A stretch of 15,473 bases of DNA from Fonsecaea monophora (lineage: Eukaryota > Ascomycota > Eurotiomycetes > Chaetothyriales > Herpotrichiellaceae). Location: positions 1-15,473 of the forward strand of contig NW_019174150.1 in the NCBI RefSeq assembly GCF_001642475.1, in the 5' to 3' direction. Under the pieces are notes generated by a model. It had not been told where the DNA came from, made no database searches, and saw only the letters and a list, made by a program, of their open reading frames with translations. Positions 1 through 9,890 of the stretch are shown here, one piece after another (position 1 is the first letter of the stretch; each line of letters opens with the position of its first letter). The position numbers and the translations under genes were made by a program.

Positions 1-204
1 CTTTCGGCACGGTGGTGGTGGTGGTGGTGGTGGTGGTGGTGGTGGTGGTGTCGTTGTTGTCGGCGATAGTGTGGAGGGCGTGTCTCCAAAGTTTGAAAGT
101 CCAGGTGGTCGTTGTCTGACAGGACCAGCCCTTGGAAGAGGCAGGAGACCACAAGCGAGCGACCAAATGTCCGGGGTTTGAATAATTGTCCAGGATCCCA
201 GAAA
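1..204. other. Gene-free left edge
   Basis: This is the sequence beyond the stop codon of the zinc-cluster regulator, so it probably contains that gene's 3' untranslated region. It opens with a GGT trinucleotide tract (11-50). I see no convincing coding region; the plus-strand reading frame that crosses it overlaps the last exon of the regulator and has no family features. A gene ending in the repeat tract from beyond the left edge cannot be excluded. Confidence 0.5.
11..50. repeat. (GGT)13 trinucleotide microsatellite
   Basis: Forty bases are an uninterrupted GGT repeat, 13 full units plus one base. On the minus strand it reads ACC. It lies about 155 bases beyond the stop codon of the neighbouring regulator gene. 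Such tracts are length-variable by replication slippage. Depending on frame it could also encode a Pro, His or Thr run in a gene lying off the left edge, but nothing here shows that. Confidence 0.95.
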
Positions 205-2373
205 TCACCCGAAACAGAACTGTACAAAATCTCCTTCTTGCGCTCGCCGCGCATCAAGTTCATCTCCCCACCAAAAGTCCTCTTCTCCTGCATCTCGTTT
301 GGCCCAGACAGCCTCCATAACCTCCAGCACGGTCATGTACATCTGATAACCAAACTTTCTGAACCACCGCCTGCAGTACTCTTCCGCGAGCTCGCGATGG
401 GTCGGGTCGGGCGCTTCCGATCCCGCTATAAAGACAGCAAACAGGAGCTGTTTCTGGATGATCGAGGCAGGTCGACATGCTGCGATGTGGTCGAAGCAGA
501 CCCGTGAAAGAAACGACATTCGTGCGAGCAGCCTTGCCGGGTAGTCCGCTCTCGGCCATTTGAACACCCTCAGGATGTAGATCAACAATGCGTACCGGAA
601 CCCCTCGCAGCAATGATAACGATCTCGTTCGACATGCATAGCTTCTTCGTCGTCCGAGTCGCACTGTACGCCTTGCCCAGGATACATGTACTTGGTGACT
701 GACTGCTCAATCTCCGTGACCACGACAGAAATCGCGTTGCTCCATGAACGACCGGAGAGATTGGCGAGTTGCGTCATCGGAACGAACAGTTCGCGCGGAC
801 AGCCATTCAATTGGTAGAATGTCCAGGGCTGCCGGCCTTCTGTTTTCAGCACTGTCTCAAGATAGACGTACGGGAGGACGCATTCAGTCCTTGCGAGTAA
901 TGATACCATCGTATCCCACCTAGTGCGGTCAGCACCGTGGGGTGGAAATAGGGAGGAGTGCTTGGACTCACCAAAGAATCATCGAGACCTGGACATTCGC
1001 CTTCCTGCTCATCGACCATCCTCTCACTCCACCGTGGAGCTCAAGAAGGTGATATGCGTCGGCCAAGTGAGATCTCCAGATATTGAGTGACGAGATGGTG
1101 GCCTGTTTCCATGATCATCAGATTAGGGATACAACAAAATTGTCTCCTGCTGCTTTGAGCACGTACCTCGAGTTGCCATAGGGCGAGTGCCGTATCCAGC
1201 AGGCTCAAAGCATTGCCAGAGACGACAGCTCCTGTCAACGCCCCTTGATATAACACCATCGCCGCATTCTTGTGACTCAGTGCCTCCGTGGGTGGCGCGA
1301 CTTGGGAAGGGGATCGCAGCCTAAAGTGGCAGGACATGGCCATGACGGCGTGCAGCAGATGTTGTGAACCTTTTGTGGTTTCCGGCCTATAGCGGTAAGG
1401 GTTGACATCAAAGTCGCAAGTGATTGGGTAATTGCAGAATTCTTGATCATCTGGAACGATCAGAGTCAGCAACCGCCGCAAAAACGCAGGGTCCTTTGAA
1501 CATACACATATCAAGAAGCCCAGAAAATTTGTCGTGAAGTGTTGGAAAGCAGACCTGGGGGATGTACAAGAGGCTGGACTGGAGTGCGTATTCAGACGCT
1601 GACCGGTGTCCAGCCTCGGACGAAGTTCCACTGACATTCTCCAAAGAACCAGGGCTCCAGACGGTATCCGAATCCTGAAAATGCTGGATTTGCAGACACT
1701 GTTCAAGATTCTCGCTGTCAGGAGTGCCCACAGCCTCAACTTCGGTTATCATATCGGGATCCAATTGTCCGTGTAGCCATGTAACATCAGGAGGAGAAGG
1801 CAGTTGTGGGGGATATAGCTCGACCTCTGCTCGGACCTCACTATAGTCTGTGTCCACTGGCGGGATCGGGACCGTATCGGTCAGATTCGGCAGAGGTTCC
1901 AGCTCGTCACTACGTGTGCTCCTGCCGCTGTCACAGGACGCTTTTCGTGTCATTTCGCTCTCTCGGACATGTTCGCGCTTTCGCCTTTTGGTCGGTCGCC
2001 CAACAACGAACATGTACTGCCGGGGTTGGCTAGACGACGATACCTCTTTGTGATCATTGGGGGATTCGTGATTCAAGTCGCCTTCGTCCAAAGACGCTGT
2101 TGCTGTGCCACTCTTCCTTTGGGACAGGGCTGCCCGCACCTTTGGAGGCTTATCAGTGGTGGAGTGGTTGTGCTGCCATGTCAACTGCATGGAATACCCT
2201 TGACACAACCGTCCAGATCGCTGGCAGGTTGTGCATCGCGGCCTCTGTCTATCACAATGTAGGCCGATTGACTCGCAAGTATGACAATTAGATTTGGCAA
2301 AGCCCAGAGAGTTTGTTCGCCGTATCTTGGACGTGGACGAAGTTTGGCGATAAGGAGATAAGGAGGTAGTCAT
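205..2373 (-). CDS. Zn(II)2Cys6 transcription factor, Fungal_trans_2-type
   Basis: Nuclear DNA-binding regulator typical of ascomycetes. Splicing gives exons 2373-1506, 1450-1167, 1102-972 and 919-205, 1998 nt in frame, 665 aa. The introns (55, 64 and 52 nt) have donors GTATGT, GTACGT and GTGAGT, and two carry a clear CTGAC branch point. Residues 30-57 hold a perfect binuclear cluster, Cys30, 33, 40, 47, 50 and 57 (CX2CX6CX6CX2CX6C), followed by a basic stretch KRRKR near 129-133 that could be a nuclear localisation signal and a low-complexity linker. From about residue 275 the sequence fits the Fungal_trans_2 (DUF3468) C-terminal region: a YDQEFC segment formed across intron 1, then SLNIWRSHLADAYHLLE, then WWDTMVSLLAR formed across intron 3. 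The apparent frame changes in this gene are all explained by introns. An in-frame 57-nt alternative intron (about 1636-1580) is possible but would cut conserved-looking sequence. Target genes are unknown; the adjacent permease and oxygenase are candidates by position only. Confidence 0.9.
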
Positions 2374-2797
2374 GATGGAATTTCTGTGTGCAGCATCAAT
2401 TGTGACACATTTCGCGGCGATAGCACTCAGGATCTTTGCTTCTGGTAGATATCAGTGTGATAAATACGCAGAGGTGCAAATGGTCGACTTTATGCAGAGA
2501 AGGAGAGGAAGATGGAAAGAAATGGTGGATATCGAATCCAATTGGGGAAACTTAATATGGCGACGGCGTCTCCAATGGCCCGTCGTGGCGCTGTTCAGCC
2601 GAGAAACCGCCCGGACGAACTACATTTCAAAGATATCAAAGCAAAGATTATGGACCTATTCAAAACGAGATATTATTAACAACCCCGTCTATTTCTGAGA
2701 TATCTAGACCTGCGTATACCAGCCTGGCACTATTTTCTCTACTAAAAAGAGTTCCCATCATCGACCCAAACATTGCTCTCCGGCTCGCCGTTGGCAT
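2374..2797. promoter_or_regulatory. Intergenic: regulator promoter and permease 3' flank
   Basis: This 424-base gap separates two minus-strand genes in tandem. Seen from the regulator, it is the upstream region. An A/T-rich TATTTAT-like stretch on the minus strand (about 2459-2467) lies some 90 bases before its ATG and could be a TATA-like element. The part next to 2798 should hold the permease 3' untranslated region. A 108-codon plus-strand frame here has no family features and is not called as a gene. Confidence 0.45.
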
Positions 2798-4814
2798 CTA
2801 TACCTTCTTGGTTTCATTTAGCGAGCGCCGTCGAAGTGCTTCAATGACGGCGTTATCGTCACCAACGGCAACCCCATCAATCGTTCGGTGGCCGAGCAGC
2901 TCATCATGTCGAGCAGCCTGAAGAAGTTCAAAGTTGATCTTCGGCCCTTTGAAGACGTGTCTCTGGTTTACAAACCAGGCAACTAGAAGAAACGAAACCA
3001 GGCCGACCGTCACCACGCTAGAGTCTTGTCAACGGTGTCATGGCTGAATTTCGTTGGCGCTTCTTACCTGATCCAATTCATGTTCTCGAGTGTAACGGGG
3101 TAGGAAACAGGAATACAGTAGATGATGTCGATGAAGACCACCCAGACACAAGCGAGCACATTAAGTGGAAGACCATACTTTCCAAGATCCAGTGCTCTTG
3201 GTGGGAGAATCTTATCACGTCCACGCCAGGCCAGAATCCCTTGAGGGATCACGTATGATGTGGTCATGAAGACGATGCATGCCCCAACCATGGAAGAAAA
3301 TGCAGCCGAGGAACCTAAAAAGATCAGGCCGTACAGCTGAACCCATAGTCAGTAAGAGAGCAACTGCTTGCTGGCTTATAACTCACCGAGACCAGAGTTC
3401 CTTGCAGGCATGCTGCATTTAATGGCATCTGCCACCGGGGGTGGACCTGTTTCCAGTACCTTGACAGAGGGAAGCAGTTGTCTCTGGATGCTGACCACAT
3501 TTGTCGACTTGCGCTGGTGACGTTTGCAGTAGCACAGCCGAAAAAGCAAATCGCGAATGCCACCATGAGGACTGAGGTGCCGGCTTTGCTACCAGTAGCT
3601 TGATAGTAGACTTCGATCAAAGGAAGGCCAGTGGGGGTCGAAATAACAGTGTCAAAGTCTGTAATCACAAATGACAGTGAGATCGCATATGGGAAGGCTG
3701 GCTTTGGTCAGCATGAGGATCCATTACTTAAGACGAGAAGCTCACCAGTGATAAATCCCATTGCAACCGGATACATCTGAAGCAGTCAGCTAGCTCCATT
3801 GCAGCCCGGGGAACTTCCTCACAATGACTTTCGGCACGTTAACCGTTGGATTTGGGATTTCTTCACATCTGCAGATGCTGGTCAGCAACCACGACCAACA
3901 AACCCTGATGTCCACAGGATGCCCAGAGTTACAAAGACTCACAAATGCGCTCCGCAATCGACTCCCAAGAAGCCATATAGAGCATTCACTATCCCAAATA
4001 GGAAGGCTAGCCCGTCGTTCGGCCAACCTGTTGAATTGGTCGTGTCACTGAAGACAAATTTGGCGGATTGAAAATTTGGTGCTGCACACGCCAAGATGGT
4101 GATCATTGTTACTGAAAGTGCAGTCGCTGAGAAGTACACTACATGTTCGAAGGATATCAGTGTATGAGTCCGCGCTCGGAAGATGAAGCCTTACAGATAA
4201 ACTTGTTCCACATGGGAAGCCACTTTGTCGCGAAGACGTTCATCGCGACGGCGCACCACGTCACCACCACAAAAACTAACCAGATATGCCATCTTTCAAT
4301 GACATAGCCTGGATGGTTGAGGACAGCAATCCCAGTAATCATTGCTGCAATGAAGTTTGTCACGCTGGCAAGACCCAACCACCATCCCAAGGTGCTGATT
4401 CCCGCAGAACTGACCTTCTTTAGCAAGAGCCAACACAGAGAGGTTGTCGACTTACATGTATGAGGCAAACGGGCCCCATTCCGGCGTGGAAACCACAAAG
4501 GACCAGTAATATTGGGCGCCTGCCACAGGAAAAGCGCTAGACAGCTCGGCCATGCCAATTCCTGTGACTGCAGTCATGGCCGCAGCAACGGTGAGGGTCC
4601 AAATGGAACCAGCCGAAGATGCCTCAATGAAGCCGGTGCCGAAAGCACTGCCGAATCCATTCCAGGTTGCGAGTAGGGCATAAGACATCGATATGAGGGA
4701 GAGGAGGGAGAATCGTCGAGGCATAGCCCGGGTATAACCCTGAGCCTGCAACTCGAGGTCATCAATGTCGATCTGAACATCTTTTGGTGCCGCTGCGGTG
4801 GACGTGGTCTCCAT
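2798..4814 (-). CDS. APC-family amino acid/GABA/choline-type permease
   Basis: Integral membrane importer of the amino acid-polyamine-choline superfamily, in the fungal GABA/choline permease branch. Exons are 4814-4456, 4394-4195, 4138-3943, 3868-3823, 3776-3746, 3697-3387, 3336-3068 and 3017-2798; they join in frame to 1632 nt and 543 aa, normal for the family. The seven introns are 46-74 nt with GTRAG donors, and several have CTGAC or CTGAT branch points. A hydrophilic N-terminus (to about residue 33) precedes the membrane core. Residues 88-104 carry the family signature (MAELSSAFPVAGAQYYW), and residues 247-258 give the DCGAHLCEEIPN segment matching the usual DGAVHxSEEVPN loop. About twelve membrane helices are expected. 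The tail from about 500 is hydrophilic. Substrate cannot be told: GABA, choline, another amino acid or polyamine are all possible. It is divergent from the PhyH gene across 478 bases rich in GATA motifs, which fits nitrogen control. Confidence 0.93.
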
Positions 4815-5292
4815 GGTGAGGCGCCTTGTAACACTGTTCGATCTGGAGGAATGGAAAGAGATGTCGTTGTCTACAGGGCAATGAATCTCCTCCCCTGATA
4901 TGTACCTGCTCGTCCATATGAATGTACATGTCGCCGTGATAAGCTTAGGATAGTCTCGCTTGCCTCTCTAGGCGGAAGAGATAAATGTCGTGAAGTTTAG
5001 ACTCTCATGATAGGTTGACAAGAGAACCTAACAGTAGGCTCAGTCAATGAGTGGTCCAATCCGAAAAGCCCCTAAACCTTGAAGGGTGGAATAACCAGCC
5101 ACGAGCGATAACGCCCAATTGGGAAAGTGAGATTGTGGAGATGACCGAGTCCGGCCAGCCTTTGAGATAAGGATCCTGGTAACCACAATTTCCCATTTGA
5201 GAACACATGTCGGTAGCAGAATCCAGTCTGTTATATACCGGCATGCGAAGGCATGGGGATGGGTTTGAAAACATTGGAAGTAACACTGAAGG
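4815..5292. promoter_or_regulatory. Divergent promoter, permease/PhyH, with five GATA sites
   Basis: Shared upstream region of the minus-strand permease and the plus-strand PhyH gene. Five HGATAR motifs, all in plus orientation, are at 4937-4942, 4979-4984, 5008-5013, 5106-5111 and 5165-5170. This is the core bound by AreA/NIT2-type nitrogen regulators. CCAAT pentamers are at 5056-5060 and 5115-5119, the latter inside a 10-bp palindrome CCCAATTGGG (5114-5123). A TATATA (5232-5237) lies about 60 bases before the PhyH ATG. Motifs are seen directly; binding and joint regulation are inference. Confidence 0.6.
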
Positions 5293-6456
5293 ATGGCGAC
5301 CACAACAGTGACAACTACAGAGGCGGAATGTACCTTTCTCCCTATCAAGGCAGAAAGTCTTCCACCCGTGCTCACCTTCGAAGCAGATGCCGACCCAGCA
5401 GACATAGTCAAGGCCCTGAAAGTCAGTGGTGGATGCAGGGTCAAAGGAGCCGTTGATAAGGAAATCCTTGCCCAGGTGGAAAGAGAGTTGCGGCCACACA
5501 TCGAGGCGGATGTCGTGTGGGAGGGAGACTTCTTTCCGATCCAAACTCGGAGGGTCGAAGGTATGATTGGCAAGAGTCCAATCTGTGCCGAGCATATCAT
5601 CAACCATCCGCTTTACCAGGCTGTGTGCAAGGAGTTCTTGACAACCAAGAACTGGTATTGGAGTGGACAAAAGAAAATCTTCGCAACGTCAGATCCACAA
5701 CTCAACAATTCAATTTGCTTCTCCATCGGACCAGGGGCCTGGGATCAGCCTCTACACAGGGACAGTTGGTGTCACCAGACCTATGAAGCAGAAGTCGCTG
5801 TATATCCCGACAACTATGACCGTGATGTCGGCATTGGCTGGTTCGTTGCTGGCAAACCCGCGACTCGGGAGAATGGTGCGACAAGATTCATCCCTGGCAG
5901 TCATCTCTGGTCCAAAGACCGACCTCCCCAGGATGAGCTTGCTGTACATGCAGAGTTAGAACCAGGAGTAAGTGCGCTTTACCATACCAGCAATGAAGTG
6001 CTGAAAGTGTAACGCAGGATGCTTTCATGATGTTGAGTTCATGTTATCATGGTGGATCTGCCAACAAGACGACAGACCAAGAGCGACTGCTATTCAGGTA
6101 AGAGAGAGAGAGCCCCTAATCGCATAAAAGGCAAAGGGCTGAGGATTCCAGTTGTTTCATGACCAAGGGCTGGTTGCGGCAGGAAGAAAACCGTGAGTTC
6201 CCTTCCCTCTTGACGATAGTATCGATTTTGCCTTGGCTAGACCCGTGATACGAGCTAATATGTGTGCTCAGAATATTTGGCCATTCCAAAGGATGTGGTG
6301 CTCAAGATGCCTGTTCATATACAACAACTCATGGGTTACAAGCTGAGCCAGCCATTCTGTGGTTGGGTGGAAAGTGACGATCCGCGGGTTGTTCTGGACC
6401 CTTCATTGAAGGACGATCCGTCAGGACATTACGACGAAGGTGAAGACAAGCATTAG
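5293..6456 (+). CDS. Phytanoyl-CoA dioxygenase (PhyH) family protein
   Basis: Non-heme Fe(II)/2-oxoglutarate-dependent oxygenase that would hydroxylate, desaturate or otherwise oxidise a small molecule with release of succinate and CO2. Exons 5293-5967, 6018-6097, 6152-6192 and 6272-6456 join to 981 nt, 326 aa. The introns are 50, 54 and 79 nt; donors are GTAAGT, GTAAGA and GTGAGT. The iron triad is visible: His155 and Asp157 (LHRDSW) and distal His236 (CYHGGSAN), which is created only when intron 1 is removed. Arg248 is a plausible 2-oxoglutarate carboxylate anchor, 12 residues after His236. NGATRFIPGSH (194-204) and KGWLRQEENQYL (257-268) are hallmarks of the fungal branch that includes secondary-metabolite enzymes such as FtmOx1. 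The start at 5293 is the first ATG of the open frame after a TATATA about 60 bases upstream. Without splicing the frame would stop at 6012 and lose the distal His. Substrate is unknown; the name does not imply phytanoyl-CoA as substrate. Confidence 0.93.
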
Positions 6457-7184
6457 AGCCCTTGAATCCTTCGGTAGGAAGAGTGGCGAGGGTTGTCCCG
6501 GTAGATGCTGTGGTTGCACAAGTCAGTTCTCGGTAACACCAGTAGGACAAGTCAGGCCTGACCTCTCATCAGTATTTGTCTCCTGTCTTACGCCATCGTG
6601 TCAGGCCCTCAAAGTGGCAGGCTTGTGCCAAATGTAGGAAACGGGTTAATGACAGGATTAACCTCCTTGCTCGGACACCGATGGGATCAAATGCAGTGGT
6701 TATTGGTGATCTTGACACTGTCGCACCAAGGCGCTAGTCGGTGATATCCCTGGGCTCGACCTGCTCCTTCCTGTCACTCGCAGTCAGTCTGTCAATCACA
6801 TGAAGGCCAAGAGTTTAGCTTGGCATTCTAGTTCTAGCATCCTTGGCATTGCGAGAACGTGACCCTGGAAAGGGGGAGCTGAAAAGTGGTTGATTGGTGG
6901 CGAAGCGAAACGAACTTCCTGTTTTGGACATGTCACTGTCTGAACACCATCTTGCGCCGATCTGTCATTGAGACATGAAACTGTCTGGCAAAAGATCAAC
7001 CAAAGATCTAGTGGTGTCAGACAAGCTTCAATATGCCCCCCCCGGATTCTTCTTGGTTCGACCTCCATGCTGGCATTTGGCGCGTGGAACTGCCACCACA
7101 TCGCACTGCGGGGTCGGACTTCGGTGTAGGATTTAAAGGAAACATGTTCGTGCCAAAACATTGTCTACCACTCCGCTCGTCCAT
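6457..7184. promoter_or_regulatory. Upstream region of the MFS transporter
   Basis: This 728-base gap follows the PhyH stop and precedes the sugar transporter ATG in the same direction. A perfect 12-bp palindrome is at 6551-6562. Two CreA-type SYGGRG motifs occur close to the transporter: GCGGGG at 7108-7113 and, on the minus strand, CCGGGG at 7045-7040. A TTTAAA (7132-7137) lies about 50 bases before the chosen ATG and could be TATA-like. An out-of-frame ATG at 7144 would be inhibitory if transcribed. No convincing gene is present. Confidence 0.45.
6551..6562. repeat. 12-bp perfect palindrome GTCAGGCCTGAC
   Basis: A self-complementary 12-mer with no spacer, about 95 bases after the PhyH stop and 620 bases before the transporter start. 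It could be a dimeric factor site or chance. A partial copy of its core (GTCAGGCC) follows near 6600-6607. Confidence 0.6.
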
Positions 7185-8937
7185 ATGGCCTCCACAGACA
7201 GAGGTGCCATGGCTGACAAGAACCCTTCCATCTCGACTCCGAGTCTTGACCTCTCGCTCCAGACAACCGAGCAGTCGGTCTTGGACGATGAGCCAACACT
7301 GTGGAAGTCCATCAGGAAATGGCCCAAGGTCATGGGATATTCCTTGGGTTTGACATCCAGCATCTTGCTGTATGGGTTTGACACTTCGATAGTGGGCAAT
7401 GTCTCGGCTATCCCAGCATTTCAGTGAGTTTGCCCTCGACAATATCAATCTCAGAGCCTAATAGGATCGTTCTTAGGGAAGACTATGGCCGAAAATTGAA
7501 TAACCGCCACATCATCCCGTCGATGTGGATGGGACTCTGGAACGCTGTCAGCCCGATTGGTATTATGATTGGAAGCATCATCGCTGGCTGGCTCCAGGAT
7601 CGTATTGGGCGACGTCCGACACTCGCTCTGGGAAGCTTCTTGTCAGCCGGGGCAGTGGCCATCATATACTGCTCGCATTTCCCCGATGCGCTGGACTCGC
7701 GGCGGGGCACCTTTCTCGCGGCCAAACTCATTCAGGGGTTGGCTGTCGGAGCTCTCTTGTGTACCACGCAGACGTATCTTTCAGAAATCCTACCGCCGAA
7801 GCTGAGGGGTTCAGTCATGGCCTTCTTCCCCGTCTTCACGCTGCTCGGACAATTGATCGGCGCAGTCGTTGTCTATACATCCTTGAACTATCCCGACGAC
7901 CGACCCTACACCACGCCCATGATTGCACAGTGGCCGTTTTCTGCTGTCCCTTTAATCCTCGCTCTGCTGTTGCCAGAGAGTCCCACCTACCTGCTCCGCA
8001 AGCGGAAATACGACAAGGCTGTCCAAGCGCAACGACGACTCGACAGTTCCAGAACCGACACGCAAAAGAATATAGACAACCTGGTATACTTGTTGCAAAA
8101 AGAGGAAGAACAGGCCAAAAGGCAGGATCGGGCAACATACGCGGAATGCTTCCGGGGCACAAACAGACGGCGCACGCTGATTGTCATCTTCGCAAACACG
8201 CTGCCTCAGTTCTTTGGACTGTCCTTGCTCGCCGACGCCAGCTATTTCATCCAGGTCGTCGGCATGAGTGCAGACAATGCTCTTTTGTTCCTCCAGCTCG
8301 GCGTTGGCCTGGGATTGCTCGCCAATATTGTCAGCATGTGGGTGATCACAAAAGTCGGACGGAGGGTGCTCGGGATGACGACCCTGGTTGGAAGCACCAT
8401 CCTCTGGCTGGGCATGGGGATTGCTGGCTGCTTTGATGGTGTCGTCGTGATATGGTATGAGAAACTCTCTCCTCATCTTGGGTTGACGAGCACGAACCCG
8501 CTAATCTTCCTCTACGCAGGTACACCGCAGTCACTATGATGGTGGTTATTGTGGTCGTCGGGGTCGGGATATGGCCGGTCTCGTTCGTTGTCAGCGCGGA
8601 AACATCGTCTCTTCGACTCCGCGCAAAGACCCAAGGCCTCGGATGGTTTTCGGGCGCGCTCGCACAAGGAATCTTCGGGATCAGCCTCCCCTACGTGTAC
8701 AACGTCGACCAGGGCAACCTTCGAGCCAAGGCCGGGTTCATCATCGCCGGATTCTCAGCCATCGCCTGGGTCCTGACCTGGTGCTTCGTGCCCGAAATGA
8801 AGGAACGCACCGCCGCAGAGATCGACGTCATGTTCGAGCATCGCTTACCCGCCAGGAAATTCAAGGACTGGCGGCGAGGTGCCATTGGCGAAGTCATGGC
8901 CGAAGCCTCCTTCGGCTCTCAAGCACATTTGACATAG
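7185..8937 (+). CDS. MFS sugar transporter (sugar porter family)
   Basis: Proton-coupled or facilitative sugar importer of the plasma membrane. Exons 7185-7423, 7477-8454 and 8520-8937 join to 1635 nt, 544 aa, normal for the family, with introns of 53 nt (GTGAGT...TTAG) and 65 nt (GTATGA...GCAG). After a hydrophilic N-terminus of about 47 residues comes GFDTSIVGNVSAIPAFQ (64-80), the first-helix signature of fungal glucoside/hexose porters. DRIGRRP at 121-127 is the loop 2-3 motif A. YLSEILPPKLRG at 180-191 is the sugar porter signature. PESPTYL at 246-252 is the end-of-helix-6 motif, and a second GRR motif lies near 385-390. The C-terminal PEMKERTAAEID segment is also typical. The style is nearest to alpha-glucoside permeases, but the sugar cannot be assigned. 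The ATG at 7185 is the first in frame; ATG 7209 has a better context (G at -3 and +4) and would remove only eight residues. CreA-like motifs upstream fit carbon catabolite control. Confidence 0.93.
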
Positions 8938-9584
8938 AAGGAAAATCGAGTCAGGCGAGTGATATGTATCTCTACTGTACGAGGTACTTGCTGGTATCTG
9001 GCTATATCAGCACATGTCGATCGGACAATCCCCGCCCCCCACAAAAACAGCCGTAAGCTTGTGAGTTAGTGTTCCCACGCGAGTTGGCGGGGCCCTTGAG
9101 GCAGAACCCGTGCCACATCGCGAACAAGGCTAGGGGTACTCGGTATATTTGCAGGTGTGGCAGGAAACGCGGATTGTCCTCCGGGAACACACCCCACGCT
9201 GACTCGCTACCGAGATGTCATGTAATGCTCGCGTGTCTTCACGCACCAGGAACTGAAAAAAGACCAATCTCTGAACTAGCATCTCCATTTGCTTCGACAT
9301 CTTGGAAAGAAAGAGTAGCCTTTCCACACGTCCATTGACCTCGGGTAACCACATCGCCACATTATCAAACTTGGCCCTGCAGTGCCCTGTCACGGATGCG
9401 ATCCCCTCACGCCGCGCCCACTTGGCCATTTTCGGTGGAGAAAAGGGGCCAGAGCAACCGAAGTGAACAGCACCAGCATTACCGAGTATTAATCGAGCTT
9501 TCGGAGTGGAACTCGCTTCCATACCCGCGCCGCTTTTATAGCAAGGATTACTCTGTTGACACCGCACTTGATGCCTCTCTCATG

Positions 9585-9605
9585 TATGTGTGCGGTACAC
9601 ACATA
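9585..9605. repeat. Inverted repeat, 8-bp arms, 5-base spacer
   Basis: TATGTGTG (9585-9592) and CACACATA (9598-9605) are exact reverse complements separated by CGGTA. It lies in the gap between two convergent genes. It could fold as a small hairpin in either transcript or serve as a factor site; it lacks a U-tract and no function is shown. Confidence 0.7.
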
Positions 9606-9890
9606 AGAAAGTGTTGACAACGAAGACTTCCGGGTTGAACAGTGTCCTCTTCACCCTCCAGTACGGTTACACTTCATAGACAAGTGAATCTGTGCATTCC
9701 CGTTACACGGGCATGAGGGCATGAACATGGAGCAGGAGCTTGGAGTCACGCGACCTTGTGTCTCTAAGAGCTGAGAATCTATCCCTCCTTAACTGATCAC
9801 GCCCCAGATGGCGCACACCAATATATCCAGCGACATTTTGCACAGTAGCCGTCGGATCAGGGATCTCTTCACATGTGCAGATTGTGGTCG

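Noticed and set aside
112..507. A plus-strand frame over the regulator's last exon
   Set aside because: Shadow of the conserved C-terminal exon on the minus strand; it lacks a proper start and any motif.
2372..2698. A 108-codon plus-strand frame upstream of the regulator
   Set aside because: It lies in an A/T-rich gap in the promoter position, has no family features and no sign of splicing partners.
5040..5670. Two long minus-strand frames (187 and 208 codons) antisense to the PhyH gene
   Set aside because: Both begin at TTG codons, overlap the well-supported PhyH exon 1 with its iron-binding residues on the other strand, and have no family motifs.
5968..6012. PhyH gene as a truncated 239-aa protein ending at 6012
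   Set aside because: The end is intron read-through. Removing a 50-nt GTAAGT...CAG intron restores the distal iron His and the conserved C-terminus.
7161..7184. Sugar transporter start at 7161
   Set aside because: The codon is TTG. The first ATG in frame is at 7185.
7525..8436. A 303-codon plus-strand frame inside the sugar transporter
   Set aside because: It is the second frame of a strongly supported MFS exon, with low-complexity composition and no motifs.
9130..9567. A 145-codon minus-strand frame in the gap after the sugar transporter
   Set aside because: No ATG at its start, no recognisable domain, and composition like random translation.
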